From the NCBI GenBank assembly GCA_031761405.1, contig JASEVX010000006.1:28401127-28465126 (forward strand): a stretch of 64,000 nt of DNA, given 5' to 3'. Position 1 is the stretch's first letter. Each line of letters starts with the position of its first letter. The position numbers were made by a program, and so were the translations under genes. This stretch comes from Serripes groenlandicus (Eukaryota > Mollusca > Bivalvia > Cardiida > Cardiidae). This document shows positions 46,642 through 58,590 of the stretch, piece by piece. The notes beneath the pieces were generated by a model, which was not told the origin of the DNA, ran no database searches, and worked only from the letters and a program-made list of their open reading frames with translations.

Positions 46642-47980
46642 AACAAGAGTTGTCGGAGGACAATATAGCTCGCCTATCAGGGATATCGTCTATCAGGGCC
46701 TACTTCAGAACAGTTATAGCATGGGTATAAAGTCCAAAATCCAAAAGTGGAATAATTTAAATTGAATTTACAAAAGAAAGACAAGAATTACGCGTAATTA
46801 AATGTCTCACTGTGTCCCCTGCTTTGACTATCAAGGCAAGTGTAAAAGACAAAAAGTAAACAAAACTCTAACATTGAGCTAAACACAATTATTTTTAAAC
46901 AAGAAATAATAAAAAAAAAAAGTTCAAAAATACAAGAAATTTAAAAAAAAAAATTGAGCTGAACACAAAGTTCCAAAATTCAAGAAAAAAAATAAAAAAT
47001 AAAAAAATATTGCTCAAAGTTCAAAAATACAAGAAAATTAAAAAAAAAAAAAAGAAATTAATCCAACAAAATATGAAGAAGCTATGCCCAATTTTCAAAA
47101 TCCAGCAAAAACAAATGTTTTACCCCAAAAAATATGAAAGCCCTAAAACCAGTACTTATTGAGAAAAAAAAAAAAAATCGAAACTTTAACGTTGAGCTAA
47201 ACGCAAAATTGAAAAATACAAGAAAAGGAAAAGAAAAAAATCCAAATGTTTGAAAAAAATCCATTCCAGAGTTATGGGACTTGACATACAAGGTCCCCTA
47301 ATGACCCTGAATAAGTGTGTGAAGTTTGAAAGCAACAGCATACACAGTGTCTGAGAAAAGGCCTTGCACGCAAAGGTTTGACCAAATTTCTAAGTCCAAA
47401 AAGGGGCACAATTCAGTCAAAATCCATTCCAGAGTTATGGGACTTGACATACAAGGTCCCCTAATGATCCTGAATAAGTGTGTGAAGTTTCAAACCAACA
47501 GCATACACAGTGTCTGAGAAAAGGCCTTGCACGCAAAGGTTTGACCAAAATTCTAAGTCGAAAAAGGGGCACAATTCAGTCAAAATCAATTCCAGAGTTA
47601 TGGGACTTGACATACAAGGTCCCCTAATGACCCTGAATAAGTGTGTGAAGTTTGAAAGCAACAGCATACACAGTGTCTGAGAAAAGGCCTTGCATGCAAA
47701 GGTTTGACCAAATTTCTAAGTCCAAAAAGGGGCACAATTCAGTCAAAATCCATTCCAGAGTTATGGGACTTGACATACAAGGTCCCCTAATGATCCTGAA
47801 TAAGTGTGTGAAGTTTCAAAGCAACAGCATACACAGTGTCTGAGAAAACGCAAAGGTTTGACCAAGCTGGCAACGCGGACGCCAACGCCAACACCAACGC
47901 CAACGCCAACGCCAACGCCAACGCCAACGCCAACGCCGGGGTGATAACATAAGCTCCCCTATTTCTTCGAATAGGCGAGC
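46642..47980. mobile_element. Pearl-like non-autonomous Helitron/Helentron with 163-bp core
   Basis: 1.34 kb. The left end has 'atagctcgcctat', mirrored near the right end as 'ataggcgagct'. An A-rich arm (46.86-47.25 kb) precedes nearly four 163-bp core repeats (47.26-47.86 kb), then a GCCAAC microsatellite (47.88-47.94 kb) and a terminal hairpin 'cctatttcttcgaatagg'. Unique arm, tandem core, microsatellite and terminal hairpin match the plan of bivalve pearl elements. No Rep/helicase gene is present. Confidence 0.78.
47255..47860. repeat. 163-bp tandem core of the pearl-like element
   Basis: Monomers begin 'ccattccagagttatgggac' at about 47261, 47424, 47587 and 47750. Monomers 1 and 3 share 'gaccctgaataagt...tttgaaagc', and 2 and 4 share 'gatcctgaataagt...tttcaaa', giving a two-monomer higher-order unit of ~326 bp. 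Confidence 0.92.
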
Positions 47981-48126
47981 TAAAAAGTGGAAAACATTGT
48001 GGCAAAAGGGGAAATTGCACGTTTTGTGCAATTTCTTCTTCTTTTGTCACTATGTTTTCAAAAAGTCGTCTGCTGCAGAGGCGTCAGAAAGCGTCTATAT
48101 GAGGGAAAGGGTTAAAGAACGTATAC

Positions 48127-48373
48127 GAGCCGTTCTACGAGAAAACCAACGTTATGGACTCTGCGTTTTGTATCGCACGCAGATCAGCCTGCGTAGACCA
48201 AGAAGGCTCATCCGGACCGACACATTCTGTCTCAGAGGGAAAGAGGTATGGAGTAATGATCATGAAACAGAAAAGTGTATGTACGGGTTATCCTGCGCGG
48301 GATGATGCTAAGGTTGATCCGGGTCGATACTTTACGCAGAGTCAACAATGCTGGATTTCTCGTGGAACGGCTC
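48127..48373. mobile_element. Family D hairpin element
   Basis: 'gagccgttctacgagaaaac' faces 'tttctcgtggaacggctc'. The interior keeps both hairpin halves. Confidence 0.82.
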
Positions 48374-48483
48374 ATATATATATCCTTCGTCGGTATATAA
48401 CGCTCATAAACATGTTTATAGCGTTGGACAAAAATAAACTAGCACACACAGTTGTTACTGCTGATTCATGAGCTACCGATTAA

Positions 48484-48905
48484 TAGCCTCCTTGGCGTAG
48501 TGGTGAGATCGCGCGCCTTTGGAGCAGGGGAGCAGTGTTCGATCCCCGGTCGGTTCTTCACAATTACTTTAAACATTGTAAAATGGCTTCCCTATTTCAG
48601 CGCGCATGGCATCCTCGGTAGCCAGGCTATTTATAAAACATATGCTACCCTGGGCAAATTGGCTAGCTACACTGTACACTACTCGTATCGCATGAGGTCT
48701 GTGTCATGCGGCCAATCAAGCGGCTGCAATTCACCTCATAAATTATTCATGAGTACGAGCTTTCTACAGCCAATTTGCCCAGGGTGTCATATATTTTATG
48801 AATAGCCTGGGTACCGAGGATACGCGCAGGGTTGCGGGGTAATAGTATTGGTAAATTATCCAAGAAACGCCGTGGTAGAACTGAAATATTGTTGAAAACG
48901 CCGTT
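48484..48905 (+). mobile_element. SINE split by a palindromic MITE
   Basis: A-box side 'ggcgtagtggtgagatcgcg', B box 'gttcgatccccggtcgg', then the body, broken at about 48611 and resuming at 48819 with 'cgcagggttgcggggtaata' and 'gaacgc/aacgccgtggtaga'. The flank around the break matches the 53.0-kb copy once the insert is removed. Confidence 0.75.
48614..48818. mobile_element. Palindromic MITE inside a SINE
   Basis: 205 bp. Outer arms 'ctcggtagccaggctattta' and 'tgaatagcctgggtaccgag', inner arms 'ccctgggcaaattggct' and 'agccaatttgcccaggg'. The short version is at 44592. Confidence 0.85.
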
Positions 48906-49679
48906 AAGCACCATTTATTCATGATGTAAGAACTTTTCTTGCTTAAAGGCGTATGCTACAGTTTTTTCACAAAAAAATTCCCAGTCATAGAATTTCTTTA
49001 TTCTTTGTATTTTATTAGTACATACAATAACTGGTTGAAATAAGAAAACAAGTATATTTGTAATAGATCTTAAAAAAAAATATTGGCCTTTCAATGACAT
49101 GACCAATTTCATCAAAGGCACAAATATAGGAATTTTGGCCGAAAACTTAAAACACACAAAATAATTAAAATGAAAACTACAAATCATATTAAAGTTCATA
49201 TATAGAATGTAAATCAATATGAAAAAGGAATTTTTGCTGTTATTATGCTGTTTTTCAAGGTAGAAGTAGTGTCACATTTTATACCCGAAAAAGTTAAAAT
49301 CATAGAAATGTTCCATTCTACTTAATATGATTTTCTGTAATTATCCATAAACACTAAACATCGTTCACTTAAATAAATTGCTTGCGTTTTCTTAGAAAAA
49401 CAGCAGTTTTGCTTAAAAAAAAAGCCGTGCTTCAAGGAAAAAGTTGATTAACCAGAAAAGGAGTATGGTGACCTATCTTTTTTTTTACACGTGTGAGGAA
49501 TCGTACGAATATGTTACACGTGTGACATATTCGTCTGTGTGAACATTAAGGTTCAACAGAGCTATGCCTGCTTTTTTTTATTTAAGATACATTCAAATCG
49601 ACAAAAACATTATTCTGAGCAAAGTCATATGATAAGCGACTTTAAAAGGGTTTGACATTGAGGGCGGTTAGCCATTTCC

Positions 49680-49830
49680 AACAAACAAACGCTTTCTGAC
49701 GCTTTCACTGTAAGCACTTTCTCCTTTTGCCACAATGTTTTCGACCCTATATAATAACTAAACTCTCATTTATTGAGATTCTTTTACGTTTTAGACAATA
49801 TATACAAAAAGTCGTCTGCTGCAGTATGGA
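49680..49830. mobile_element. Family A MITE, central part deleted
   Basis: 'acgctttctgacgctttcac', 'tctccttttgccacaatgtt' and 'gtcgtctgctgcagtatgga' are in order; the palindrome's left half and both TTAA are missing. Confidence 0.6.
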
Positions 49831-50751
49831 TGTTATTTTAATGTGTATAACTGCTCTTGAGCCGATTCCAAGAAAAAATATTTTGTGTAACAGATGGCGA
49901 TCAGGGTCTTTGCAGTTCTCAAAATCACGAAGGTCATTTTCAACACGACGCGGCATACTTAATGGGATTCTATAAAGGTTCGAGTCACACACAATATTGT
50001 AATTTTTCATTGGGTAAAGCAGGTTGAAATGTCAAAATGACGTAACGACATTGTGTGTGCTGATTTTAATGGGGCTGAACCCAGAAAACGACTCTGACTA
50101 CGTGTTATAATGGTAAAGGCTTCAAGTTCGTTGTGTCGCGAGTATAATCATTTACAAGGTCATATCATTATTGTTTAGAGTTTTGCGCCGTTTTCAACTA
50201 TTTTCCCCCATGTATATCATGGTGTTTTCCTGGGTAAGTTACCAGTACTAGAAACCCCTTAACCCTGAACGCCAATGATGGCATTTTAAAGTACAACAAG
50301 GACATAGCAAAGACTTTTAAAGACTTTTAAAACTTAATACACGTTATAATTGTTCGTTTTGGGTTAGGGTTGATGTTTGATAGTGATACATTTCATTGGT
50401 GCTTCTTCATAGTCAATCTCATTAAAATCAGACCAAACCATTTCGCTGTATGTCTATTGGAGCTGGTCCTTTGCCCCCACCCACCCCCACACCCCCTGCA
50501 TAAAGGGTCGTCTCGAATTGACCTTATATACCAACAACGCATGACCACGTTCTTGGTGTTCATGTCCAATGAAATTATCTGACAATATCTGCCCCTCTTT
50601 ATCGTTTGATTATATGAGTTATCTTACCTGTTTAGTACCGAATGATTTGGTAAGCGACAATATGATTGGCTGCCGCAAAGGTCAATCTGAGCCGACCTTT
50701 ATTGGGCAGTCAGCAGACCTATATACGATCGAGCAACGTTTAGGTCGGGTT

Positions 50752-50964
50752 TTAACTCTTTCAGCGGCAAAGGCAATATTGAGGTTTTTGCAAACAATAC
50801 TGATTCAGGCGAGTCAGCTCGTAACGAGCTGTCTCACCTGAAATCAGCATTGTTTGCGTTTTAGTTATCAAAATAGTCCAAACGTATATTACATGAGAAC
50901 TGGAGACGCCCGATTTTGAACATGGAAGAGTCAACTTTAAACAATTCGGCGCTGAAAGAGTTAA
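50752..50964. mobile_element. Family B MITE, full length
   Basis: 213 bp, TTAA both ends. The reference copy for the family. Confidence 0.92.
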
Positions 50965-51370
50965 TAATTATTACACGTGTGGAAAAAGACATGTCAGCGC
51001 ATGCCGGCAACAGGATCTAAATAGGCACTGCTTTACAGAATTGTAAATGCCTAACAGTTGGTTTTCAGCAAAATGTCGCTCATTGACACTGATTGAATCC
51101 CGAAAGTTATATTACGTTTATGTCTGGTTTGAATAATTATAACACTTGTGGAAAAAGACATGTCAGCGCATGCCGGCTACAGGATCTAAATAGGCACTGC
51201 TTTACAGAATTGTTTTATACATTCTTCATGACAATTTGACGGACAGTGCAGAGTAATATCAGACTGGCTGATCTTGATCTACACTGGTCGCAAATGCCTA
51301 ACAGTTGATTTTCTGAAAAACACCGCTCATTAACACTGATTGAAACCTGCACGTGTTATTTTCACGAGCG
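50965..51370. repeat. Partial tandem duplication, ~170-bp period
   Basis: 'aaaaagacatgtcagcgcat' + 'gccgg(c/t)aacaggatctaaat' + 'aggcactgctttacagaatt' occurs at about 50981 and 51152. 'aatgcctaacagttg' and 'gctcat(t/a)aacactgattgaa' also occur twice, in another order. Confidence 0.7.
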
Positions 51371-51561
51371 GCTTTACCACGAGTTAATCAAGTATGTATT
51401 ATGATTGATGATCTCAAATGGTAATTAAGTAATTCCCACATACAACACATATGAAGCAGATAGAAATATGGAATATCTCTATATCTAATAGTTTTATTAT
51501 CGAATGTAGTTGAAAACATTGTTACGAAAGGAGAAATTGCTTCTTTAGTCGTCTACTGCAG

Positions 51562-51678
51562 TTTAGTTTTATTGGGGTTTTACGTCGCTTTCAACATTAT
51601 TTCAGTTATATCACGGCGACAGTTCTCTTATTCATGATCCCTGGGTAAACAAACCCGTACCAGGCTAGAAAATGTGCT
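51562..51678 (-). mobile_element. Truncated SINE inserted in a family A MITE
   Basis: 117 bp of SINE body ('ttattggggttttacgtcgc' ...) between two copies of CGTCTACTGCAG (51550-51561 and 51679-51690). The target is itself the conserved right block of a decayed family-A copy (about 51430-51725). Confidence 0.85.
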
Positions 51679-51944
51679 CGTCTACTGCAGATGCGTTTAA
51701 ATGCGTGTATATGTGGAAAAGGTCTAATACACCGCGATCTTACATAAAAGCAAACAGTTATTCTGTATTGGTCACCATTTGACCCGGCCGGGTCATAACA
51801 AATACTTTAAAAATGGTAATGATTGTTAAAAGCGGCTTAATACACCAAACAATCAATCACTCAATCATTGTTTTGTTTTTATCTACGTGTAAATGTTGGC
51901 AATAGGCGAAACTAACACCCAGGTCTGTCTTACCGTATCAGTAT

Positions 51945-52158
51945 TTAACCCTTTCAGCGGCAAAGGCAATTTTCAGGTGTTTGCAAACAATACTGATTCA
52001 GGCGAGTCAGCTCGTAACGAGCTGTCTCACCTGAAATCAGCATTGTTTGCCGTTTTAGTTATCAAAATAGTCCAAAATTGAATTATATGAGAAATGGAGA
52101 CGCCCGATTTTGAACATGGAAGAGTCTACTTTAAACAATTCGGCGCTGAAAGAGTTAA
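51945..52158. mobile_element. Family B MITE, full length
   Basis: 214 bp, TTAA at both ends. The right TTAA (52155-52158) is also the left TTAA of the next family-A copy. Confidence 0.92.
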
Positions 52159-52365
52159 CACTTTCCCACATACAAAGCCTCTGTAGCTGCCAACCTTTGA
52201 ACAAAACAACTTAATTGTAAAATTTCTCCTTTTGCCACACCTTTTTCACATTTATTAAATTGTTATACTTTCAATTCCAGAGAGGACTCCCAATAATTTG
52301 TCAAGATATTTTTTTTTAAAGCCGTCTGCTGCATATTTGCTGTATGTTGGAAAGGATTAGTGGTT
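52155..52365. mobile_element. Family A MITE, decayed, directly next to family B
   Basis: TTAACACTTTCCCACATAC to 'gtatgttggaaaggattagt'. The left part of the palindrome is lost. Confidence 0.7.
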
Positions 52366-52794
52366 AATAAACTATAAGCAACGACTACAACGGTTGCAAC
52401 TTGCAAAAGTGAAGTAAGTGTTTCTATTCTGACGTGGATACATTCCCATAAGCAACACATCTAAAGCAGACAGTATTGATAACATAAGTTGGAAAATAGC
52501 TCGAAAAGAAAGGACATGATTAAGTAGAAAGCACTGTAGAAAATAAGAAATTGCTCATACTGTTTTCCTTCATCGACTGCCATAAACGCCAATTTACGTC
52601 TTCATGTGAAAACTGGTTAGAATGCATTTGAGATAAGCGTTAATTCGCTGTGATATTGCGATAAACGGAGATTCACATTTTTCAATGTCATATAATCAGA
52701 ATTCACAATCTGACTTGACCTCTCTGTTTGAGTCCTGCTTCAAGTAACTGACCACAGGCGATCTAAACATAAATCGTTTTGTCCAACTAGATTA

Positions 52795-52985
52795 AGTTTC
52801 ATTGGGGGACTTACGCCATTGTTCAAGGTTATTTTTAGTCATTTCCTGGGTAAGCACACCAATACTAGGCTAAACAAAGTCCCTTGTCCATTTGCACTCC
52901 TCCTTGAGCACCGCGAGGGGGAATCGAACACGGGACGCCTGATTACAAAATCCCTTACGCTAACCACACGGTCATGACGTATACC
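52795..52985 (-). mobile_element. SINE, tRNA end on the minus strand
   Basis: 'gtggttagcgtaagggattt' and 'cgtgttcgattcccc' on the minus strand, followed by the body with 'ttgtccatttgcactcctcc' reversed. Confidence 0.68.
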
Positions 52986-52989
52986 TCCG

Positions 52990-53240
52990 ACTTTGTTTTG
53001 AAGTAAAGGTTTGACTCGGGAGGTCGCGGGTTCGAACCCCGGCAAGGTCATACCGAAGCATTTAAAATAGTAGTAATGGCAGCCATCCTTGGCGCTAAGG
53101 GTTGCGGGGTTAGCATAAAGACTGACTTGCTGGTGTCAGGATGAAAGGACCAGTAGTACTGGCAATTTACCCAGGAACGCCGTGATAGAACTGAAAGTAT
53201 GTTGAGAGCGGCCTGAAACACCAAACAATCAACATTCTCT
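52990..53240 (+). mobile_element. SINE, tRNA end on the plus strand
   Basis: B box 'gggttcgaaccccgg', then 'ggtcataccgaagcatttaa', 'gccatccttggcgctaaggg', 'ggaccagtagtactggcaat' and the end 'gcctgaaacaccaaacaatcaa'. The best preserved copy of this SINE group. It sits head to head with the SINE on its left. Confidence 0.78.
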
Positions 53241-54414
53241 GGAAAGCCAACTAACAAAATGTCGTCATTATCTCAACTTAAAATAACTATTTGACAAACA
53301 ATGGCGTGACTTTAATAGAATATTATATAATGCTTCTTGAGTTTTCCAAAGTAAAATTATTCAAAGAAAATAATATGATTTCACTGAACTAATGGATTGA
53401 GATAATATTCATCTATAGCTCAACATTAAAGGAAAGGTATAAGTTATGACATTTGGTGAAGAGCCTTCTCGTCGCGCATGTGTATGTTTTAGATATATCA
53501 TACTACATTCAATTTCAATGGTGTGTTCTCTGTATGTCTTTATTTGCCTTTATTTTAAGAAATACAGACGCGTAATTTCGCATTTCATCGACCGATCGCC
53601 TGCAAAATGCATCATAAAACAAGAGTGTTCCAAGAACAGCATATCTCGACGAAAATCATACATCATTTAGCAATTGCGATGTCGTCATTGACTCCGATAA
53701 CGTGCTGACCTCATTTTAAGCTAGTCTCGGTGAATTACAGAATGTCAAGAAACTCAACATTGCGTCAATATACTCAGGTTTTATCCACGCAGAAAAACAA
53801 TTGATCAATCTTGAAGCCAATGCATGCATTCTTTTGTATAATCTTTTAACATATCATTGTTTTGCGTGTTGACCCGGAATTTGACGGAATTCCTCATTCG
53901 CTTTGTTCAACAATGGATTTGATTTTTGCCTAACTATAAAGCATTTCTGGTTGTTTTGCCGATTTTCTTCAGTTTGATTATGACGATAACGACGTCTGGA
54001 AAGTATCATGCGATAATTAAATAAGTTGTATAAACAAAACATATCTCACATTCATCGGATTTACTTGGAGAAATTCCAAATGAGCTGTGATCCAGGAGAA
54101 GCAACCCTTATATGGTGTATTCGACCAATGTATAAACCAAGATCAACCCGCACATCTGCTCCCTTTGATCTCAATCGGTACTGTTTCAAACTTAGCCACA
54201 GCCACTTTTAAAACACTTCTGATTTGCTATTTGTGTTATTTGTTTCACATGGTATAAAAGCACAGACTAGGTATTGTCACAAATAAGCTACGATTGTTTT
54301 TCTTGTAGCACAACATATCTTGAAAATGGAATTACATTAAAGCGTGCTTTGCTATATAAGTGAGTTTGAAGACGATTTGAGATAGGAATGAGCCACGTTA
54401 TGTCGAAATGTAGT

Positions 54415-54640
54415 TTAACCCTTTCCCACATAAAGCAAACTACAGGAGATGACTTTGACAATGTCTACTAACAAATATAGAACATCTCTATAATTGTAGG
54501 TATACATACTGAACAAAAAGTTGAAAACGTTGTGGAAAAATGAGAAATGGCTCGTTTCGAGCAATTTCTTCTTTTGTCGCTAAGTTTTCAAATATCCGTC
54601 TGCTGCAGAGGTGTCAGAAAGTGTCTATATGAGGGTTAGT
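54415..54640. mobile_element. Family A MITE
   Basis: TTAACCCTTTCCCACATAA to 'tatatgagggttagtttg'; palindrome 'aaatggctcgtttcgagcaa'. Confidence 0.82.
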
Positions 54641-55179
54641 TTGACGTGAAATCAGTGAAGCTGCGACAGACACACCCCGTATCACCGAGTAGTAGCTCGG
54701 CCGTACGCTATGATCCAAATTATTTACTCATTTATGTTTCGTGTGTGTTCCGTTTTCTTTTGTAATCGTTAAGCGTGGCTTTAATTGATTTATTGGGAGT
54801 TAAACGCCGTCTTTTAACACCTTTTAAGTTCCCATACGCATATGTTTCCCGGCTTTCTCGCATCATAACTCAACACAACATTCTCTCAGAGCAAATGGCT
54901 GCTTCTCCACATATACTGTTAGCCCATTGGTGAAAAACTAATGCCGCTTGTCATCATTTAACAAAGTAATGGCTTAAACCAATAAGTGGTAAATAAAGTC
55001 TTGGCAATACTAAACTTCGCTATTGCCTTTGCACTACCTTTAAGGGTGGTAGATAAAAGCATATAGTTAAGCAAAAAGTGTACAATCTGTTGCAGTTCAA
55101 TGATTTGCTTCGCTAGGACTCTTAGCGGTGTCGCAAGATCGGGGAAACATTGGCGACTTGTAGAAATGCGCATGATATA

Positions 55180-55427
55180 TCGAGGGCTTGGCGTGAAACA
55201 GTTGTAACTTCAAATCTATTTTGAAAACCCTGGTTTAGGGGCAATTTCGACCCTTTTGTAAACAATGCAAATTTAGGTGCCATTGCCAAGAACGAGCAAT
55301 GGCACCTAAATTTCCATTGTTTACCAAGAAAAATGAGTTAACGCGTATAAAAACTTTATGGCGAGGTGATTAACCTTGGTAAAAAATTACCAATTTTAGT
55401 TACAACCGTTTCACGCCAAGCCCTCGA
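55180..55427. mobile_element. Family C MITE, opposite orientation
   Basis: 248 bp with the TCGAGGGCTTGGCGTGAAA ends, flanked by TA on each side. The internal strand order is reversed relative to the 24.4- and 31.8-kb copies. Confidence 0.92.
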
Positions 55428-56753
55428 TATTGGCTTATAGTAGTACCCTTCTAATACATTGATTCTTTTGTCCTACATGAAGACACGATTTCTTGGTATA
55501 TCTCCTGTATCCCAATGTGTCTAGTAATTATGTATGTATGAAAATACTCGTAAAAGATATGTTACATCAATGGAAGCTTCCTCTGTAATCGCGTGCAGTA
55601 TTATGTTTAGTAAATATGTATGAATGACAATACGAAATATGAAAGATTACATGCAAACAATAGATACCATGTTCCTATGCAATCGCATGTACCTGAGGTG
55701 AAAGTCGGTTTTAACCCTTTGTGATTAGATCATTCCTTTTGGTCAGTTGCTGGGCCCAGAAAACTCTGGTACCCAGTTTTGAGGAACCAGCACAGATATG
55801 AGTATAACATGTGTCCAGTTGGACACAAGCGGCAAAGCAAGACAGACCTGTTTTGACTTTGACAGATGACTGATATAAGACAAGACTCTTTAAGACCAAG
55901 CAAATGATAATACAAGAGTTGCTGCAAGATGCAGCAGTTCGATGTTAGCGCGGGAATCAGCATTTTATGGTTAAGAAATAGTGTTTGATTCGAAAAATAA
56001 GAAACCCGCTTTTAAATATATTATATAAATATATGATAACAATAGTTTCTTAGTTAAATACGTAAAATGAAAACAAAAATACCTTTTCCCAACGTATATA
56101 TATATATATTTCCCTTAATATATTCTTAAAATCGCAAAATTTAGCACAATAAATTCGCATTAATGAAAATATTTCCATTTTCTTGAAACCCGGGTGGTTC
56201 CCGGTGATGTTACATAGACTCCGTTCTGGTATACATACGGCGCATGCGCAAGCCCATTGCACCAGTGACATTTTTTTCACAACCAATATATGCACTGGTG
56301 CCGAGGCACCCGCGCAATAATGCAGGTTATACTGGTAGCTACGGGTGAGTGGACACAACAAAATATTGTCTTTAGTAAATATGTATACACAAAAATACTC
56401 GTAGAAAATCTGTTACACGAGTGGAAGATTACAGACAACAGGTAAAGCCTATCCAATAACCAGCAGTATTGTCTTTCGTAAATGTGTATATGGATGAAAA
56501 TATATACGTTAACATTCTATAACAACAATGTAAGATTAAAGACATTACACAGACACCATTTTCAGACACAGAAGTGTAACACAAACAGACGACTGGATTA
56601 TCACCACAGAAGGTCCCGGAACAGTCTACGACCTTGTAAACCGTTTATTAGATTTGGTATTTCAGAGTCGTCTGCTTTGAAAACATTCGAGGCAAATAAT
56701 GAACTATCTTCAAAACATTAAACGAAAAAGGAAAATACATGCTAAATGAGACA

Positions 56754-56838
56754 TGATAATGAACACATTCTACAATGTTTTGATAATGAACACATTCTAC
56801 AATGTTTTGATAATGAACACACTCTACAATGTTTTCAG
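56754..56838. repeat. 27-bp tandem triplet
   Basis: Three copies of 'tgataatgaacacattctac' + 'aatgttt', the last with one change. Confidence 0.92.
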
Positions 56839-57150
56839 AAGCTGTAGAAATATTAGAATGTCGTCTGCATCAGGGACAATGTGTTAACAATACCTTTCTC
56901 TCAGTGATGATTACATTACGATGTTGTGGGAGACATGACGACTTATCTTTTCTATCTACGACATAAACCCTTCAATGTCTAATTGGATAAGAAAATACAA
57001 TTAAGTGATTATTACACGTCTCTGTCCCGGCGTATGGTATCGACGTTCTTACACTTAACACTATATACCGAGAGTGATGTATTACTCGATTATAATGACC
57101 TGATTCTGACCTTTGAGCAACGATACTCAAGAGCCGCTTCTCTCGCTTTG

Positions 57151-57184
57151 GGGGGTGTGTGTGTGTGTGTGGGGGGGGGGGGGG
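57151..57184. repeat. (GT)n followed by poly-G
   Basis: A short GT run then about 14 G. Assembly-sensitive. Confidence 0.92.
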
Positions 57185-57284
57185 TTGTAATATTAACTCT
57201 CCCCTCTCCCTCCGTAACGGGATCACATACAGATTAAATGCAGTAAACCTTATAGGGCGAATGCTCTCGTTTTTTTCAACAGTT

Positions 57285-57430
57285 AGGAATGAAGCCTCGG
57301 GTGCGGGAGGTCGGGGATTCGATCCCCAGCCAGGAAAATACCAACGACTTTAAAAATGGTAGGAATGGCTGCCCTCCTTGGCGCTCAGGCTTGGGCTTAG
57401 TATTACCTCTGAGTGACAGGGATCAGGTAT
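57285..57430 (+). mobile_element. SINE, partial
   Basis: B box 'gattcgatccccagcc', then 'ctgccctccttggcgctcag' as in the 53.0-kb copy. Truncated after 'gtgacagggatcagg'. Confidence 0.68.
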
Positions 57431-57514
57431 TCTATATTTTTCGCACATGTTGTTAAAAGTGACACTATGAGAATCTCGTATGGTGTTTGACACCGCTTTC
57501 AACTGTTTCTCCAT

Positions 57515-57774
57515 GAGCCGTCCCGCGAGAAAACCATATTGTGAACTCTGCTAAAAGTATCGACCCGGATCAGCCTTAAGATGCCGCGGAGGCTTACCCT
57601 GATAGACACGTTTCGCCTCCTGTGGATTTTATGTTTCAGGAATCATTACTCTATACCTCTATCCCCCTGAGACGGAATGTGTCGGAACGGATCAGTCTGC
57701 GCGGATTGCGTAAGCTGATCTGGGTCGATACATAACACAGAGGCCATAATATTGGTTTTCTCGCGAGACGGCTC
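57515..57774. mobile_element. Family D hairpin element, full length
   Basis: 'gagccgtcccgcgagaaaac' faces 'gttttctcgcgagacggctc'. The reference copy for the family at 260 bp. Confidence 0.88.
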
Positions 57775-58439
57775 ATCTCACTGCGTTCCCGTGGCAAGTT
57801 ATCAGGACTACTGGTCCATTTAGCCTGACATCAGCGTAAAACACCAATACTCTTGATCGCAAGGGAGGGAAAGCCTCAATCTGACTAAAGTACACGATCT
57901 GACCAAATGTAAGATCTGATGGCGATCCATTCGAATTCATCTTCTTGTTTTATCGGATTTCCAATATCGCTATTTTTAGATCCACCAAGCTATTTTTATT
58001 TGAACTAATCAGAGGACTCGTTTCAACAAACGTTTGGCTTAACTTTCAAAATGACGTCAATTGACGAAGTTGAGCAAATTTAAAATAGACCATTCAAAAC
58101 CAGAACAAAGAACACTTTTTCGATGCTGTATGGTCAGACTGTATCGGTGTTTTGCCTCATTTCCACTTTTGTAGCCATGATGCGGTCGTCATAAGAACTA
58201 TACACGCGTGTAAATCACTATGCGAAAGTTGGGATCCCATGCTAAATATAGTGTTTTTTTTGGTAAATATAGACCTTAACTTTCACTTTCAAAAACGTGA
58301 AAGCAATGTTCTTATTGGCTGGCGGAAAGGTCGTCTGAACGTGACCCTCTATCGGTTGTCCTCAGATCCTATGCGTAGCGCTAATAGGAGATGATTTTAA
58401 TGAGATTGGGGAAAGCCTTTACTACCATTATTAGTAGTA

Positions 58440-58590
58440 CGATGACCCGATTTGGGGATCGAACCCGTGCCCGCTTGTACCCTAGGCGGACACTCCATCA
58501 TTACACAACCACGGCGACCGACATTGCTTGTTATTTCAAAGGGTTATCTTTTTCCCCCCGCGCGTTATCCTTAATAATGTCAACCACTAT
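58440..58590 (-). mobile_element. SINE-like end left of the satellite
   Basis: 'ggggatcgaacccgtgcccg' (B box on the minus strand) and 'cattacacaaccacggcgac', then 'gcgcgttatccttaataatg'. The same block recurs at 60640-60780, again next to satellite units. Confidence 0.65.

Larger units (their letters stand above)
46583..48115. mobile_element. Family A MITE interrupted by a pearl-like element
   Basis: Left part 46583-46641 (TTAACCCTTTCCCTCATACG to 'aacctatgac') and right part 47981-48115 ('taaaaagtggaaaacattgt' to 'gagggaaagggTTAA') join to a normal family-A copy once the inner element is removed. Confidence 0.88.

Noticed and set aside
50631..50720. Strong minus-strand donor (ACAG|gtaaga) at about 50627-50632 as a possible first exon of the Ig gene
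   Set aside because: No ATG with a signal-peptide-like frame leads into it, and similar sequence near 20.1-20.2 kb suggests a repeat.
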